Positions 53,979 through 61,574 of a stretch of DNA of 64,000 bases are shown here, piece by piece (position 1 is the first letter of the stretch; each line of letters starts with the position of its first letter). A program made the position numbers and the translations under genes. Below the pieces are notes generated by a model that did no database searches, had not been told where the DNA came from, and saw nothing but the letters and a program-made list of their open reading frames with translations. Source of the stretch: Prevotellaceae bacterium KH2P17 (GTDB lineage: Bacteria; Bacteroidota; Bacteroidia; Bacteroidales; Bacteroidaceae); NCBI GenBank assembly GCA_900199655.1, contig FZRE01000002.1, positions 186,001 to 250,000 of the forward strand, in the 5' to 3' direction.

Positions 53979-54182
53979 TCATTCCGGTTTCTTGTCGAAC
54001 GACTTCCCGGCCAGTCCGATGACGCCGATAACGCTCTTCGCCATCTGACTTAGCTTCTCCGAGCTTATTCCGACCTTGCCGAGCGTTTCGCTGATCTTGC
54101 CGTCCTGCAGTTTTTCTTTTGCCGATTCAATCATTGAATTGGCCACATCGCTTTTGAGAATGTTTTCCAAGAAGTTCCCCAT
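53979..54182 (-). CDS. Small hypothetical protein
   Basis: 67 residues, amphipathic helices (MGNFLENILKSDVANSMIES) and a short hydrophobic stretch (VIGVIGLAG) near the C-terminus. No family recognised. It leads a two-gene operon with the TerB-like gene, behind the promoter element at 54225-54232. Confidence 0.65.
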   Translation of the reverse strand: MGNFLENILKSDVANSMIESAKEKLQDGKISETLGKVGISSEKLSQMAKSVIGVIGLAGKSFDKKPE

Positions 54183-54224
54183 AATTGCGTTTGATATTAG
54201 TTATAATATAATAATGTGTCGCCA

Positions 54225-54232
54225 CAAAGATA
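54225..54232 (-). promoter_or_regulatory. Promoter -7 element of the small gene/TerB-like operon
   Basis: TATCTTTG on the minus strand, 43 bp before the ATG at 54182. Confidence 0.6.
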
Positions 54233-54373
54233 GGGAAATAATTTAAAACGGCAAGGAAAAAACAAATTATTTTACTCAAATAATGATGCTGAACGGCCGG
54301 ATTACGGTTGCAGAAAGCATTCACCACGCTTCCTGAAGGGCTGTACCGGGCGCGGCGATAGCCGTGAGCAGGG

Positions 54374-55021
54374 CTACAGCTGGCCGTTCTCAACCTGTAG
54401 CACGATACGCTCCGTGAGGCGATCTACGCCCTCGGGGTCGTACTGCTTCTTCAGACTGGCGCCGAAGAACCACGCAAACGCCTGGTAAACTCCGGCCCTG
54501 GTAGGACCGAGGAAGGCCTGAATGAGATTGTAGGACGACGAGTTACACTCGCGGTAAATGAGCTTGATGAGCAGCTTACCCTGCTGGTAGGTGAGCTTCT
54601 TCATGCGGGGCGTGTACTCTTTCTTGATGCTGTATTCCACACGACGCATGTGTTCGTCACGCGCCTTCTTATTGGGCAGCGTCTGCAAATACTCCCCCGT
54701 CTCGATGATAATGGCCCTGCACTCCTTGGCAATGGGCAGTACCTTCTTGACATTATACACCAACCGGTTGTATCGGGCACGCTCTGCAGCATTGCTGAAC
54801 ACCGGAACAGGGTACACGTAGAGCGGGTTCAGCTCCACGTACTGTATGGAGTCGGCGCCATAGAGCACCTTTCCCACCTTTACCTTAGGCTCAAAGGTGG
54901 GCGTATCCATGTTTATCGGGCGGTCTTCGGGGTTGATGTGGCCCGGCTTGTCGTCCTGGGCAAGCAGCTGCAGGGGGGCCAGCAGCGCCGCGAAAACCAG
55001 TATGCAGAACTTTACTTTCAT
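54374..55021 (-). CDS. DUF4294 domain protein
   Basis: 215 residues with signal peptide (LLAQ). The DUF4294 region runs from about 75 to 205 with YNRLVYNVKKVLPIAKECRA, RMKKLTYQQGKLLIKLIYRE and QAFAWFFGASLKKQYDP. This Bacteroidetes-specific periplasmic family has no known function. It diverges from the helix-hairpin-helix gene at 55132. Confidence 0.88.
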   Translation of the reverse strand: MKVKFCILVFAALLAPLQLLAQDDKPGHINPEDRPINMDTPTFEPKVKVGKVLYGADSIQYVELNPLYVYPVPVFSNAAERARYNRLVYNVKKVLPIAKECRAIIIETGEYLQTLPNKKARDEHMRRVEYSIKKEYTPRMKKLTYQQGKLLIKLIYRECNSSSYNLIQAFLGPTRAGVYQAFAWFFGASLKKQYDPEGVDRLTERIVLQVENGQL

Positions 55022-55029
55022 TGCAATGG

Positions 55030-55037
55030 CAAAGATA
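55030..55037 (-). promoter_or_regulatory. Promoter -7 element of the DUF4294 gene
   Basis: TATCTTTG on the minus strand, 9 bp before the start codon, so the leader is very short. Confidence 0.5.
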
Positions 55038-55099
55038 CAGATAAGTTGTCAGCCGGAGAAAAAATTTCTTTTTTATTTGCGTTATTAAGCATTTAAAGC

Positions 55100-55107
55100 T
55101 ATATTTG
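55100..55107 (+). promoter_or_regulatory. Promoter -7 element of the helix-hairpin-helix gene
   Basis: TATATTTG, 25 bp before the ATG at 55132. A TTG-initiated extension would start inside this element, which rules it out. Confidence 0.6.
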
Positions 55108-55131
55108 CGACCAGTCACACACACACAGACC

Positions 55132-57123
55132 ATGAAAAGACTTTTGACGCTGCTCCTGCTGGCAGTCGTGCTGCACGCATCGGCACAGCATACCGAGCCG
55201 TGGGAGGAATATCTTGACCAGTTGGGAGAAACCGAAGACGTGGAAACGGAGACCTGGGAAGCCATGTACGACGTGCTGAGCGAGCTGGCCGCAAGGCCCC
55301 TGAACATCAATACGGCCACCCGCGAGGACCTGGAACGCCTGCCTTTTCTCACCCCCCGGCAAGTTGAGGACTTATCAGAATACCTTTATAAATATGGCCC
55401 CATGCGCTCGTTAGGCGAGCTCTCGATGATTGAGTCGCTCGACCCAACGCGCGTAAAGCTGCTTGGCTGCTTCGTGTTTGCAGGCCAGCCGGCCGGCGGA
55501 AGACAACTGCCCACCCTGCAGCAGGTGGCCCACTACGGCCGCCACGAGCTCACCGCAGCCGGCCGGTTGCCCTTCTACACCCGCCACGGCGACGTCAACG
55601 GCTACCTGGGTTACAAGTACAAGCACTGGCTGCGGTACGTTTTCAGCTACGGACAGCAGGTGAGAATCGGCCTCACCGGTGCCCAGGATGCGGGCGAACC
55701 CTTCTTTGCAGGCCGTAACAAGGCGGGCTACGACTTCTATTCCTTTTACCTCCAGTTGCGCGACATGGGCCGACTAAAGGCGCTGGTGGCCGGAAGATAC
55801 CGGCTGAAATTCGGCCTCGGCCTTATCCTGAACAACAGTTTCGGCTTCGGAAAGATGGCAACGCTCTCCACGCTGGGCAACAGCAGCGCCTCCCTGCGTG
55901 GCCACTCGTCGCGCTCGAGCGCCAACTTCTTGCAGGGAGCAGCGGCAACCGTGCAGGTTGTACCGCACGTGGAGCTTACCGGATTCTTCTCTTACCGCAA
56001 GATAGATGCCACGCCCGGAGCCGACAGCAGCACCATTCAGACCATCCTGAAGACCGGATACCACCGCACGCAGACCGAGATGGACCACAAGAACCTGGCC
56101 GCGCAGACCCTTGCAGGGGGCAACGTGGCCTGGCGATGGCACGGTCTGCATGCCGGCATCACGGGCTTCTACACCTCGCTCGACCATGAACTGGCGCCCC
56201 AGTCCACCCAACGCTTCCGCCGGTACTACGCCCGCGGCAGCCGCTTCTGGAACCTGAGTGCCGACTATGGCTACACTTCGCGCGCCCTGACCCTGAGCGG
56301 CGAGACTGCCACCGGCGACTGCGGAGCCCTTGCAACCATCAATCTGTTGAGCTGGCAGCCCTCGTCCCGCCTCTCTCTCCTGGCCCTGCAACGCTTCTAC
56401 AGCTACCGTTTCTACTCGCTCATGAGCAGGAGTTTCAGCGAGGGAGGTGCCGAGCAGAACGAGAGCGGCATCTACTTGGGAGCCACCTGGCGCCCGGCAA
56501 GCCACTGGGAGCTGATGATGTACACCGACTACAGCCACTTTGCATGGCCCCGGTACGGAGCCAACGCTCCCTCGCATGCCTGGGACAACCTGCTCGCCGT
56601 TACCTGGCGCAGCGGCAGAACGGCCATCTACGGCCGCTACCGCATAAAACTGAAGCAGCAGGACAATGCTGAAAAGACCGCACTCATATCCGGCACCGAG
56701 CAGCGGGGGCGCCTCGCATTCAGCTATGAGGCCGATGGATGGGGACTGAAGACGCAGGCCGACGTGATGAACAGCCACTGGCAGGGCAACAGCCTGGGGT
56801 GGATGGCGAGCCAGAACCTGAGCTGGCAGCGCCGCCGGCTGCACCTGTACGGCAGCGTGGGCTACTTTCACACGGCCGATTATGCCTCCCGCATCTACAC
56901 CTACGAGCGCGGATTGCTCTACGACTTCTCGTTTCCGGCCTTCTCGGGGCATGGCATCCGCTACGCACTCATCGTGCGCACCGACCTCGGCAGCCACGTT
57001 ATGCTCATGGCCAAGCTCGGCTCAACCGATTACTTCGACCGCGACCACATCTCTTCCGGCTACCAGCAGATTGACCGCTCATCGCAAACCGACCTCGACA
57101 TCCAGCTCCGTCTCAAGTTCTGA
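55132..57123 (+). CDS. Helix-hairpin-helix outer-membrane-barrel-like protein
   Basis: 663 residues from MKRLLTLLLLAVVLHASAQ. Residues about 50-95 form a helix-hairpin-helix of the ComEA type (LNINTATREDLERLPFLT, VEDLSEYLYKYGPMRSL). The rest, about 120-663, is beta-rich with many short aromatic strands (YGRHELTAAGRLPFYTRHGD, SRLSLLALQRFYSYRFYSLM) and ends DLDIQLRLKF, like an outer-membrane barrel. The combination is common in Bacteroidetes and its function is unknown; a role in DNA uptake has been suggested only by the ComEA-like motif. Confidence 0.8.
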   Translation: MKRLLTLLLLAVVLHASAQHTEPWEEYLDQLGETEDVETETWEAMYDVLSELAARPLNINTATREDLERLPFLTPRQVEDLSEYLYKYGPMRSLGELSMIESLDPTRVKLLGCFVFAGQPAGGRQLPTLQQVAHYGRHELTAAGRLPFYTRHGDVNGYLGYKYKHWLRYVFSYGQQVRIGLTGAQDAGEPFFAGRNKAGYDFYSFYLQLRDMGRLKALVAGRYRLKFGLGLILNNSFGFGKMATLSTLGNSSASLRGHSSRSSANFLQGAAATVQVVPHVELTGFFSYRKIDATPGADSSTIQTILKTGYHRTQTEMDHKNLAAQTLAGGNVAWRWHGLHAGITGFYTSLDHELAPQSTQRFRRYYARGSRFWNLSADYGYTSRALTLSGETATGDCGALATINLLSWQPSSRLSLLALQRFYSYRFYSLMSRSFSEGGAEQNESGIYLGATWRPASHWELMMYTDYSHFAWPRYGANAPSHAWDNLLAVTWRSGRTAIYGRYRIKLKQQDNAEKTALISGTEQRGRLAFSYEADGWGLKTQADVMNSHWQGNSLGWMASQNLSWQRRRLHLYGSVGYFHTADYASRIYTYERGLLYDFSFPAFSGHGIRYALIVRTDLGSHVMLMAKLGSTDYFDRDHISSGYQQIDRSSQTDLDIQLRLKF

Positions 57124-57193
57124 AGTCCGTAGCCGCCTTCCTCCCAATGTCTTTCCGCGGTGCTTTCAACCCGCCGTTGCGGTGCAGGAAGAC

Positions 57194-57278
57194 AGCTTCG
57201 GGAACTTTCGACAAGTGTCGCACGATTATTCGACACCTGTCACACCATCGTGCGACACTTGTCGAAAGTTCGTGAAAG
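57194..57278. repeat. 22-bp palindrome array (CGACA-TGTCG family), 3 units
   Basis: Units start at 57208, 57230 (degenerate) and 57252, exactly 22 bp apart, within an inverted repeat opening GCTTCGGGAACTTTCGAC. It lies between convergent genes. Confidence 0.9.
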
Positions 57279-57313
57279 CATCCTTTTACACCTTTCTTTC
57301 AATCATTCTAAAA

Positions 57314-57346
57314 CCGGAGAGAGAAAGAAACGGAACCTCTCTCCGG
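57314..57346. terminator. Bidirectional terminator
   Basis: Stem CCGGAGAGAG / CTCTCTCCGG with a loop of about 13 nt; T runs follow on both strands (best on the minus strand). It lies between the ends of the helix-hairpin-helix gene and higA. Confidence 0.75.
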
Positions 57347-57375
57347 CCATTTTACGTAGGTCCGGGCATGTGGCG

Positions 57376-57738
57376 TTAATAGCCAAGCATGGCTTCGGGG
57401 CGTATGCCGAGTATGTGGCATATCTTGCCGGCTAAGCTCAAGCCCGGCTCGCTCTTGCCTTTCACAAAGTCGTTTACGCGCGTTGGGCTTACGCCAATGC
57501 GCCGTGCAAGTTCTTTCTGGGTTATTTTTTGCTCGTCGAGGCTTAACTTGATAAGCTCGGCAGGAGTGGGTTTGGCGATGGGGTAATGCAGTTTTTCGTA
57601 CTCCTCTACGATGTCGCTCATGAGCGTAAGCTCCACACAAAGCGGCGAGTCGGTGGGAGTGCTGTCGTCAACAAGCGGCAGCAGTTCCTCTATTCGTCGC
57701 TCGGCCAGTTCGTATTGCTGTTTGGTTATTCCTTCCAT
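57376..57738 (-). CDS. higA: HigA-type antitoxin, XRE HTH
   Basis: 120 residues. The Xre-type HTH is C-terminal at about 70-115 (ITQKELARRIGVSPTRVNDF, then KGKSEPGLSLAGKICHILG). The N-terminal part carries acidic, helix-rich residues as expected for toxin neutralisation. It follows the toxin gene after 14 nt, toxin first as in HigBA operons. It should bind and repress the shared promoter. Confidence 0.9.
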   Translation of the reverse strand: MEGITKQQYELAERRIEELLPLVDDSTPTDSPLCVELTLMSDIVEEYEKLHYPIAKPTPAELIKLSLDEQKITQKELARRIGVSPTRVNDFVKGKSEPGLSLAGKICHILGIRPEAMLGY

Positions 57739-57752
57739 TGTCGTTTCCTCCT

Positions 57753-58055
57753 TTATAAATGAGTAATGTCTTGTATCTTGTCATACTGCTGGTGGGTTCC
57801 CACAAAGCGAATGAAGATTCGCTGAATGGTGAACTGAATGACCACGACCAGCCTGTATTTGTTGCCTCGGATGTTGAAAACGTAGTGCTGGTTGCCTACC
57901 ATGTCGGTGTCGCCGTAGTCTTGTCGGATGTCTCCTAACGAGTGCCAGCTGCTGTGCAAGGCTATGTCGTACCACCGTTCCAGTGCTACACGGGCGTCTT
58001 CGCAGCCTTTCTGCTCGTAAAACAGCTTGATTTTCTTATGCGAAATAATTCTCAT
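57753..58055 (-). CDS. higB: HigB-type toxin (RelE superfamily)
   Basis: 100 residues. The HigB pattern is visible: MRIISHKKIKLFYEQKGCED, ALERWYDIALHSSWHSLGDI, YVFNIRGNKYRLVVVIQFT and RIFIRFVGTHQQYDKI. HigB toxins cut mRNA at the ribosome. It is the first gene of the pair, with TATCTTTG upstream. Confidence 0.92.
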   Translation of the reverse strand: MRIISHKKIKLFYEQKGCEDARVALERWYDIALHSSWHSLGDIRQDYGDTDMVGNQHYVFNIRGNKYRLVVVIQFTIQRIFIRFVGTHQQYDKIQDITHL

Positions 58056-58085
58056 GATGCGTTCACAAACACTTTCTTTCGGTTA

Positions 58086-58093
58086 CAAAGATA
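58086..58093 (-). promoter_or_regulatory. Promoter -7 element of higBA
   Basis: TATCTTTG on the minus strand, 31 bp before the higB ATG. Confidence 0.6.
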
Positions 58094-58237
58094 AGTATAA
58101 ATACCGAAATACAAAATATTCAGGCAGAATAAATCTATATTTCAGAATTTCAAGAGCATTGTAATCGTTCTTTCAACTCATTTCTCCCATCAAGCTACTT
58201 TTAACCTGCAGCAACTCTTTATTTCATAAATAATTGC

Positions 58238-58245
58238 TAACTTTG
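58238..58245 (+). promoter_or_regulatory. Promoter -7 element of the phosphoethanolamine transferase gene
   Basis: TAACTTTG, only 10 bp before the ATG at 58255, so the transcript is probably almost leaderless. Confidence 0.55.
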
Positions 58246-58254
58246 CACCCTGAT

Positions 58255-60051
58255 ATGGGTATGTTGACTTATTTTGTCGAGGCAATATTGATATTTATCC
58301 TTGGCTGCACGGTGTATCTGAAATGTAACCAAGGCATGGCCAGGAACGCTCGCGGCCAGCAGACGCGGCGCTTCCTGATAACAACCCTGCTCTCGATACT
58401 GCCCTTGGCCGTTACGGGAACATCGTTGCTGCAACCCCGTATGCTGCTTGGCCTGGGCCTGGGTGTGCTGTGGATGGTCACTTATCCGCTGCTCTTTCAC
58501 CTCACCAACCGCAAGACATCGCCCGATTACGAGAACTACATGGACATTACCTTCGGCATCTACATCTTCGGCTGGCTGTCGGCGCTCAACCTGCTGTGCC
58601 CCTGGGGTTGGGTTGTGGCACTTGTTGAGCTGCCGCTGATGCTTGTTCCGCTGTTCCAGATTGTTTACTTCGTGACGTACAGAGTGTGCATTGATGACAA
58701 CGGAATGAAGCTCATTCAGGAAACAGACGTGAACGAGGTGGTCGAATTCTTCCGTTCTTTTGCGTGGTGGCAGAATGCTCTGGCCGTCCTGCCCGCGGTG
58801 TTGCTCACGGCTGCACTGTTCGTTGTGAACGGCCGGAGCGGTGCAAACGTACTCTTAAACACCGACTGGCACGATGCCGAAAGCCTCATCCGGGCCGGCT
58901 TAGTGATAGGACTGTTCGTCTTCTTCAGCATCTACACCTTCAAGCCTCACCACGGCGTGTTCGGCCGAACGGGCATAGCCATGCTCTACGCCAACGTGAG
59001 GGAGTACGCTGCCAACAACCTCCGCTACATCCGCGAGGCTGCCCTGCGCATGCAGGAACTGCGGGTTGAGCCCCTCGGCAGGCCTTCCGATAAGCCCCAC
59101 ACCATCATGATGGTAATAGGAGAGTCGGCCTCTCGCGACTTCATGAGTGCCTATCATCCCGACATGAAGGAAGACACAACGCCCTGGCTGCGTGCCTCCG
59201 CGGCCGACAGCCGCCACTTCCTGCTCTTCCGCAATGCCTACTCGTGCACCATGCAGACCGTTCCCACGCTGGAAAAAGCACTCACCGAACGCAGCCAGTA
59301 CAACCTGAAGCCGTTCTATGAGTCGTGCTCCATCGTCGACATAGCCCACAAGTTAGGCTACACAGTGCACTGGTACAGCAACCAGGGGCACCTGGGAGCG
59401 GCCGATACTCCTATCACCCTGGTGGCCAATACGGCCGAAACGGCCAAATGGACACGGCAGGAAGTAAACCGCGTGCAGTACGACGAGACGCTCATCAGCT
59501 TCCTTGATGAGGTTGACCCCACACAAAACAACCTCGTGGTGCTGCACCTCATGGGCAGCCATTTCAACTTCATGAGCCGCTATCCGGCCGCCTTCACCCG
59601 CTGGGGGCAGCCCGGCGTGCAGGAGAACGTGACCAACTACAAGAACTCCCTGGCCTATACCGACCACGTGCTGCAGCAGTTCTACGAGTACGCATGCAGC
59701 AAGCTGAACCTCGAAGCGATGGTTTACTTCAGCGATCATGCCACCGAACCGGGCCGCAGACGTAAGCCCAACTTCGACAGCTTCCAAATGGTACGCATCC
59801 CGTTCTTTGCCTTCGTGAGCGAAGATTACATCGACCATCACCCCGAGCGCTACGCTATGATGGCCCGGAACCAAGACAAATACTTTACCAACGACCTGAT
59901 ATACGACTTCATGTGCGGCCTGTTTGACGTGCGTTCCAACCACTTCGACGAGGCCGAATGCCTGGCCAGCAGCCGTTACCGCTACACGCGCAACATGCTG
60001 CTCACCTACGACGGCAAGAAGCACATCAGTCAGGACAACGAAAAAGTGTAA
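58255..60051 (+). CDS. Phosphoethanolamine transferase-like sulfatase-fold membrane protein
   Basis: 598 residues from the ATG at 58255 (58261 is also possible). Five or so membrane helices occupy the first 230 residues (FVEAILIFILGCTVYL, LVIGLFVFFSIYTF). A periplasmic alkaline-phosphatase-fold domain follows with VIGESASRDFMSAYHP (metal-binding Glu), FRNAYSCTMQTVPTL (probable Thr nucleophile), NLVVLHLMGSHFNFMSRYP and YFSDHATEPG. EptA/OpgE-type enzymes move phosphoethanolamine from phosphatidylethanolamine to lipid A or glycans, changing surface charge and resistance to cationic peptides. The acceptor here is not known. It is convergent with the sulfatase-maturase gene. Confidence 0.9.
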   Translation: MGMLTYFVEAILIFILGCTVYLKCNQGMARNARGQQTRRFLITTLLSILPLAVTGTSLLQPRMLLGLGLGVLWMVTYPLLFHLTNRKTSPDYENYMDITFGIYIFGWLSALNLLCPWGWVVALVELPLMLVPLFQIVYFVTYRVCIDDNGMKLIQETDVNEVVEFFRSFAWWQNALAVLPAVLLTAALFVVNGRSGANVLLNTDWHDAESLIRAGLVIGLFVFFSIYTFKPHHGVFGRTGIAMLYANVREYAANNLRYIREAALRMQELRVEPLGRPSDKPHTIMMVIGESASRDFMSAYHPDMKEDTTPWLRASAADSRHFLLFRNAYSCTMQTVPTLEKALTERSQYNLKPFYESCSIVDIAHKLGYTVHWYSNQGHLGAADTPITLVANTAETAKWTRQEVNRVQYDETLISFLDEVDPTQNNLVVLHLMGSHFNFMSRYPAAFTRWGQPGVQENVTNYKNSLAYTDHVLQQFYEYACSKLNLEAMVYFSDHATEPGRRRKPNFDSFQMVRIPFFAFVSEDYIDHHPERYAMMARNQDKYFTNDLIYDFMCGLFDVRSNHFDEAECLASSRYRYTRNMLLTYDGKKHISQDNEKV

Positions 60052-60117
60052 TCTCCGCCACTTTCATTCACCCCATTTTTCATTCAGTTATGTCCGCTTT
60101 GAAGATGGCGGACAATA

Positions 60118-60195
60118 GCTTCGGGAACTTTCGACAAGTGTCGCACGATTATTCGACACCTGTCACACCATCGTGCGACAAGTGTCGAAAGTTCC
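60118..60195. repeat. 22-bp palindrome array (CGACA-TGTCG family), 3 units
   Basis: Units start at 60132, 60154 (degenerate) and 60176. The first two units are identical to those at 57208, so the copy is recent. It lies between convergent genes. Confidence 0.9.
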
Positions 60196-60229
60196 TCCTC
60201 ACGGTCAACTTCACCCTTCATCCACATCT

Positions 60230-60248
60230 CCGTTACCCTGGGTAACGG
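60230..60248. terminator. Perfect short palindrome at the end of the maturase gene
   Basis: CCGTTACCC-T-GGGTAACGG, between the convergent phosphoethanolamine transferase and maturase genes. No T run follows, so a terminator role is only possible. Confidence 0.4.
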
Positions 60249-60253
60249 CATTC

Positions 60254-61471
60254 TTACAGCTTTATTTCGTTCATTATCTCGGCCGGGGCACGCTGCTGCT
60301 CCAGCAACTGCTTCATGCGGTCCATGTAGGGTGCCACGTGTTCGAAGAACCGGAGGTAGCCCCGGCACAGGTAGTTGAGGCCGGGATTGCCGTAAGCGTC
60401 GGTCACGAAGCGGTTCTTGGGGCACTCGCCGTTGCATGCGAAGCGGTACTTGCACTCCCTGCACTGCCGGGGCAGATGCTTTTGTTTGAGCGTTGCGAAG
60501 GCCCGCTGCTTGTCGCCGTACATCATCTCGAGCAGCGTTTGCGAGTTGATGTTGCCCAACCGGTACTCCGGGAACACGAAATGATCGCAGCTGTACACGT
60601 CGCCGTTGAACTCCATGGCAGCCGCATGGCCGCATGTTTTGCCCATGGTACAGATGCCGGGGGTCTGCCCGCACCAGTTTGCCAGCGTGGCATCGAAGAG
60701 CTGTACGAACACTTCGCCCACGTCGTTGCGCACCCACTCGTCGAAGATAGCACAGCAGAAGCTGCCCCACTGGTCGGGCGTTACGCTGAAATCGGCCATC
60801 GGGGCGTCGGCTGCATCTGTGAGGCTGGCCAGATGGCGGCCGTCGGCATGGCTCACGATACGCTCTACGATGGGCGTGAACTGGATGTACTTGCAGCCTA
60901 TCTGCTTGAAGAAACGGTAGAACTCGAGCGGGTAATCGGCGTTGAAGTCGTTGACCACGGCCATTGCATTCCACTCCACGCCGTGCTTCTGCAGCAGCTT
61001 GATGCCCGCCATGACCTGCGTCCACGACGGCTTCCCGCTGCGGCTGCGCCGGTACTCGTCGTGAAACTCCTGCGGACCGTCTATACTCACGCCCACCAGC
61101 CAGTTGTTCTCACGGAAGAACTCGCACCACTCATCGGTCAGCAGGGTGCCGTTTGTCTGTATGGCATTGGATATTACGCGGCCGCGGGCGTACTTGCGCT
61201 GCAGCTCCAGGGCCCGCTTGTAGAAGGAGAGAGGGCGCATGAGCGTTTCTCCGCCGTGCCAGGTAAAGAGCACCTCGTTCATGGTCTGCGCCTCGATATA
61301 CTGTTGGGTGAAGCGTTCGAGCAGCCGGTCGCTCATCACGTGGCGCGGCACTTGGTCGTACAGATGGGCTTTCTCGAGATAGTAACAGTACGTGCAAGCC
61401 AGGTTGCAGTGGGCCCCGATGGGCTTCAGCATGACGTACATAGGATGCGAAAAGAGGTTGAGGGTGGGCAT
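60254..61471 (-). CDS. chuR: Anaerobic sulfatase-maturating enzyme (radical SAM, SPASM)
   Basis: 405 residues, cytoplasmic. Radical-SAM cluster motif C-x3-C-x2-C at Cys22, Cys26 and Cys29 (HCNLACTYCYYLEK), then FTWHGGETLMRP and VGVSIDGPQEFHDEYR. The SPASM region has CGQTPGICTMGKTCGHAAAM, YSCDHFVFPEYRLGNI and CRECKYRFACNGECPKNRF, binding two extra clusters. It oxidises the active-site Ser or Cys of sulfatases to formylglycine and is needed for growth on sulfated glycans in Bacteroides. The Ser-type sulfatase at 17190 is a plausible client. The start lies directly after a G-rich repeat tract. Confidence 0.95.
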   Translation of the reverse strand: MPTLNLFSHPMYVMLKPIGAHCNLACTYCYYLEKAHLYDQVPRHVMSDRLLERFTQQYIEAQTMNEVLFTWHGGETLMRPLSFYKRALELQRKYARGRVISNAIQTNGTLLTDEWCEFFRENNWLVGVSIDGPQEFHDEYRRSRSGKPSWTQVMAGIKLLQKHGVEWNAMAVVNDFNADYPLEFYRFFKQIGCKYIQFTPIVERIVSHADGRHLASLTDAADAPMADFSVTPDQWGSFCCAIFDEWVRNDVGEVFVQLFDATLANWCGQTPGICTMGKTCGHAAAMEFNGDVYSCDHFVFPEYRLGNINSQTLLEMMYGDKQRAFATLKQKHLPRQCRECKYRFACNGECPKNRFVTDAYGNPGLNYLCRGYLRFFEHVAPYMDRMKQLLEQQRAPAEIMNEIKL

Positions 61472-61560
61472 GTTGGGTGTTGGGTGTTGGGTGATGGGTG
61501 GTAGATGAATGGGTTTGTGGGTGTTGGGTGATGGGTGTTAGGTGATGGGTGGAGAGTGAT
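61472..61560. repeat. G-rich imperfect repeat (GGGTGTT) before the maturase gene
   Basis: Runs such as TTGGGTGTTGGGTGTTGGG then TGATGGGTGG give four G3 tracts with short loops on the plus strand, the pattern of a G-quadruplex. On the mRNA strand the leader is C-rich. The tract fills the gap between the serine hydrolase stop and the maturase start. Confidence 0.75.
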
Positions 61561-61574
61561 TTTCTTTCCTTCGC

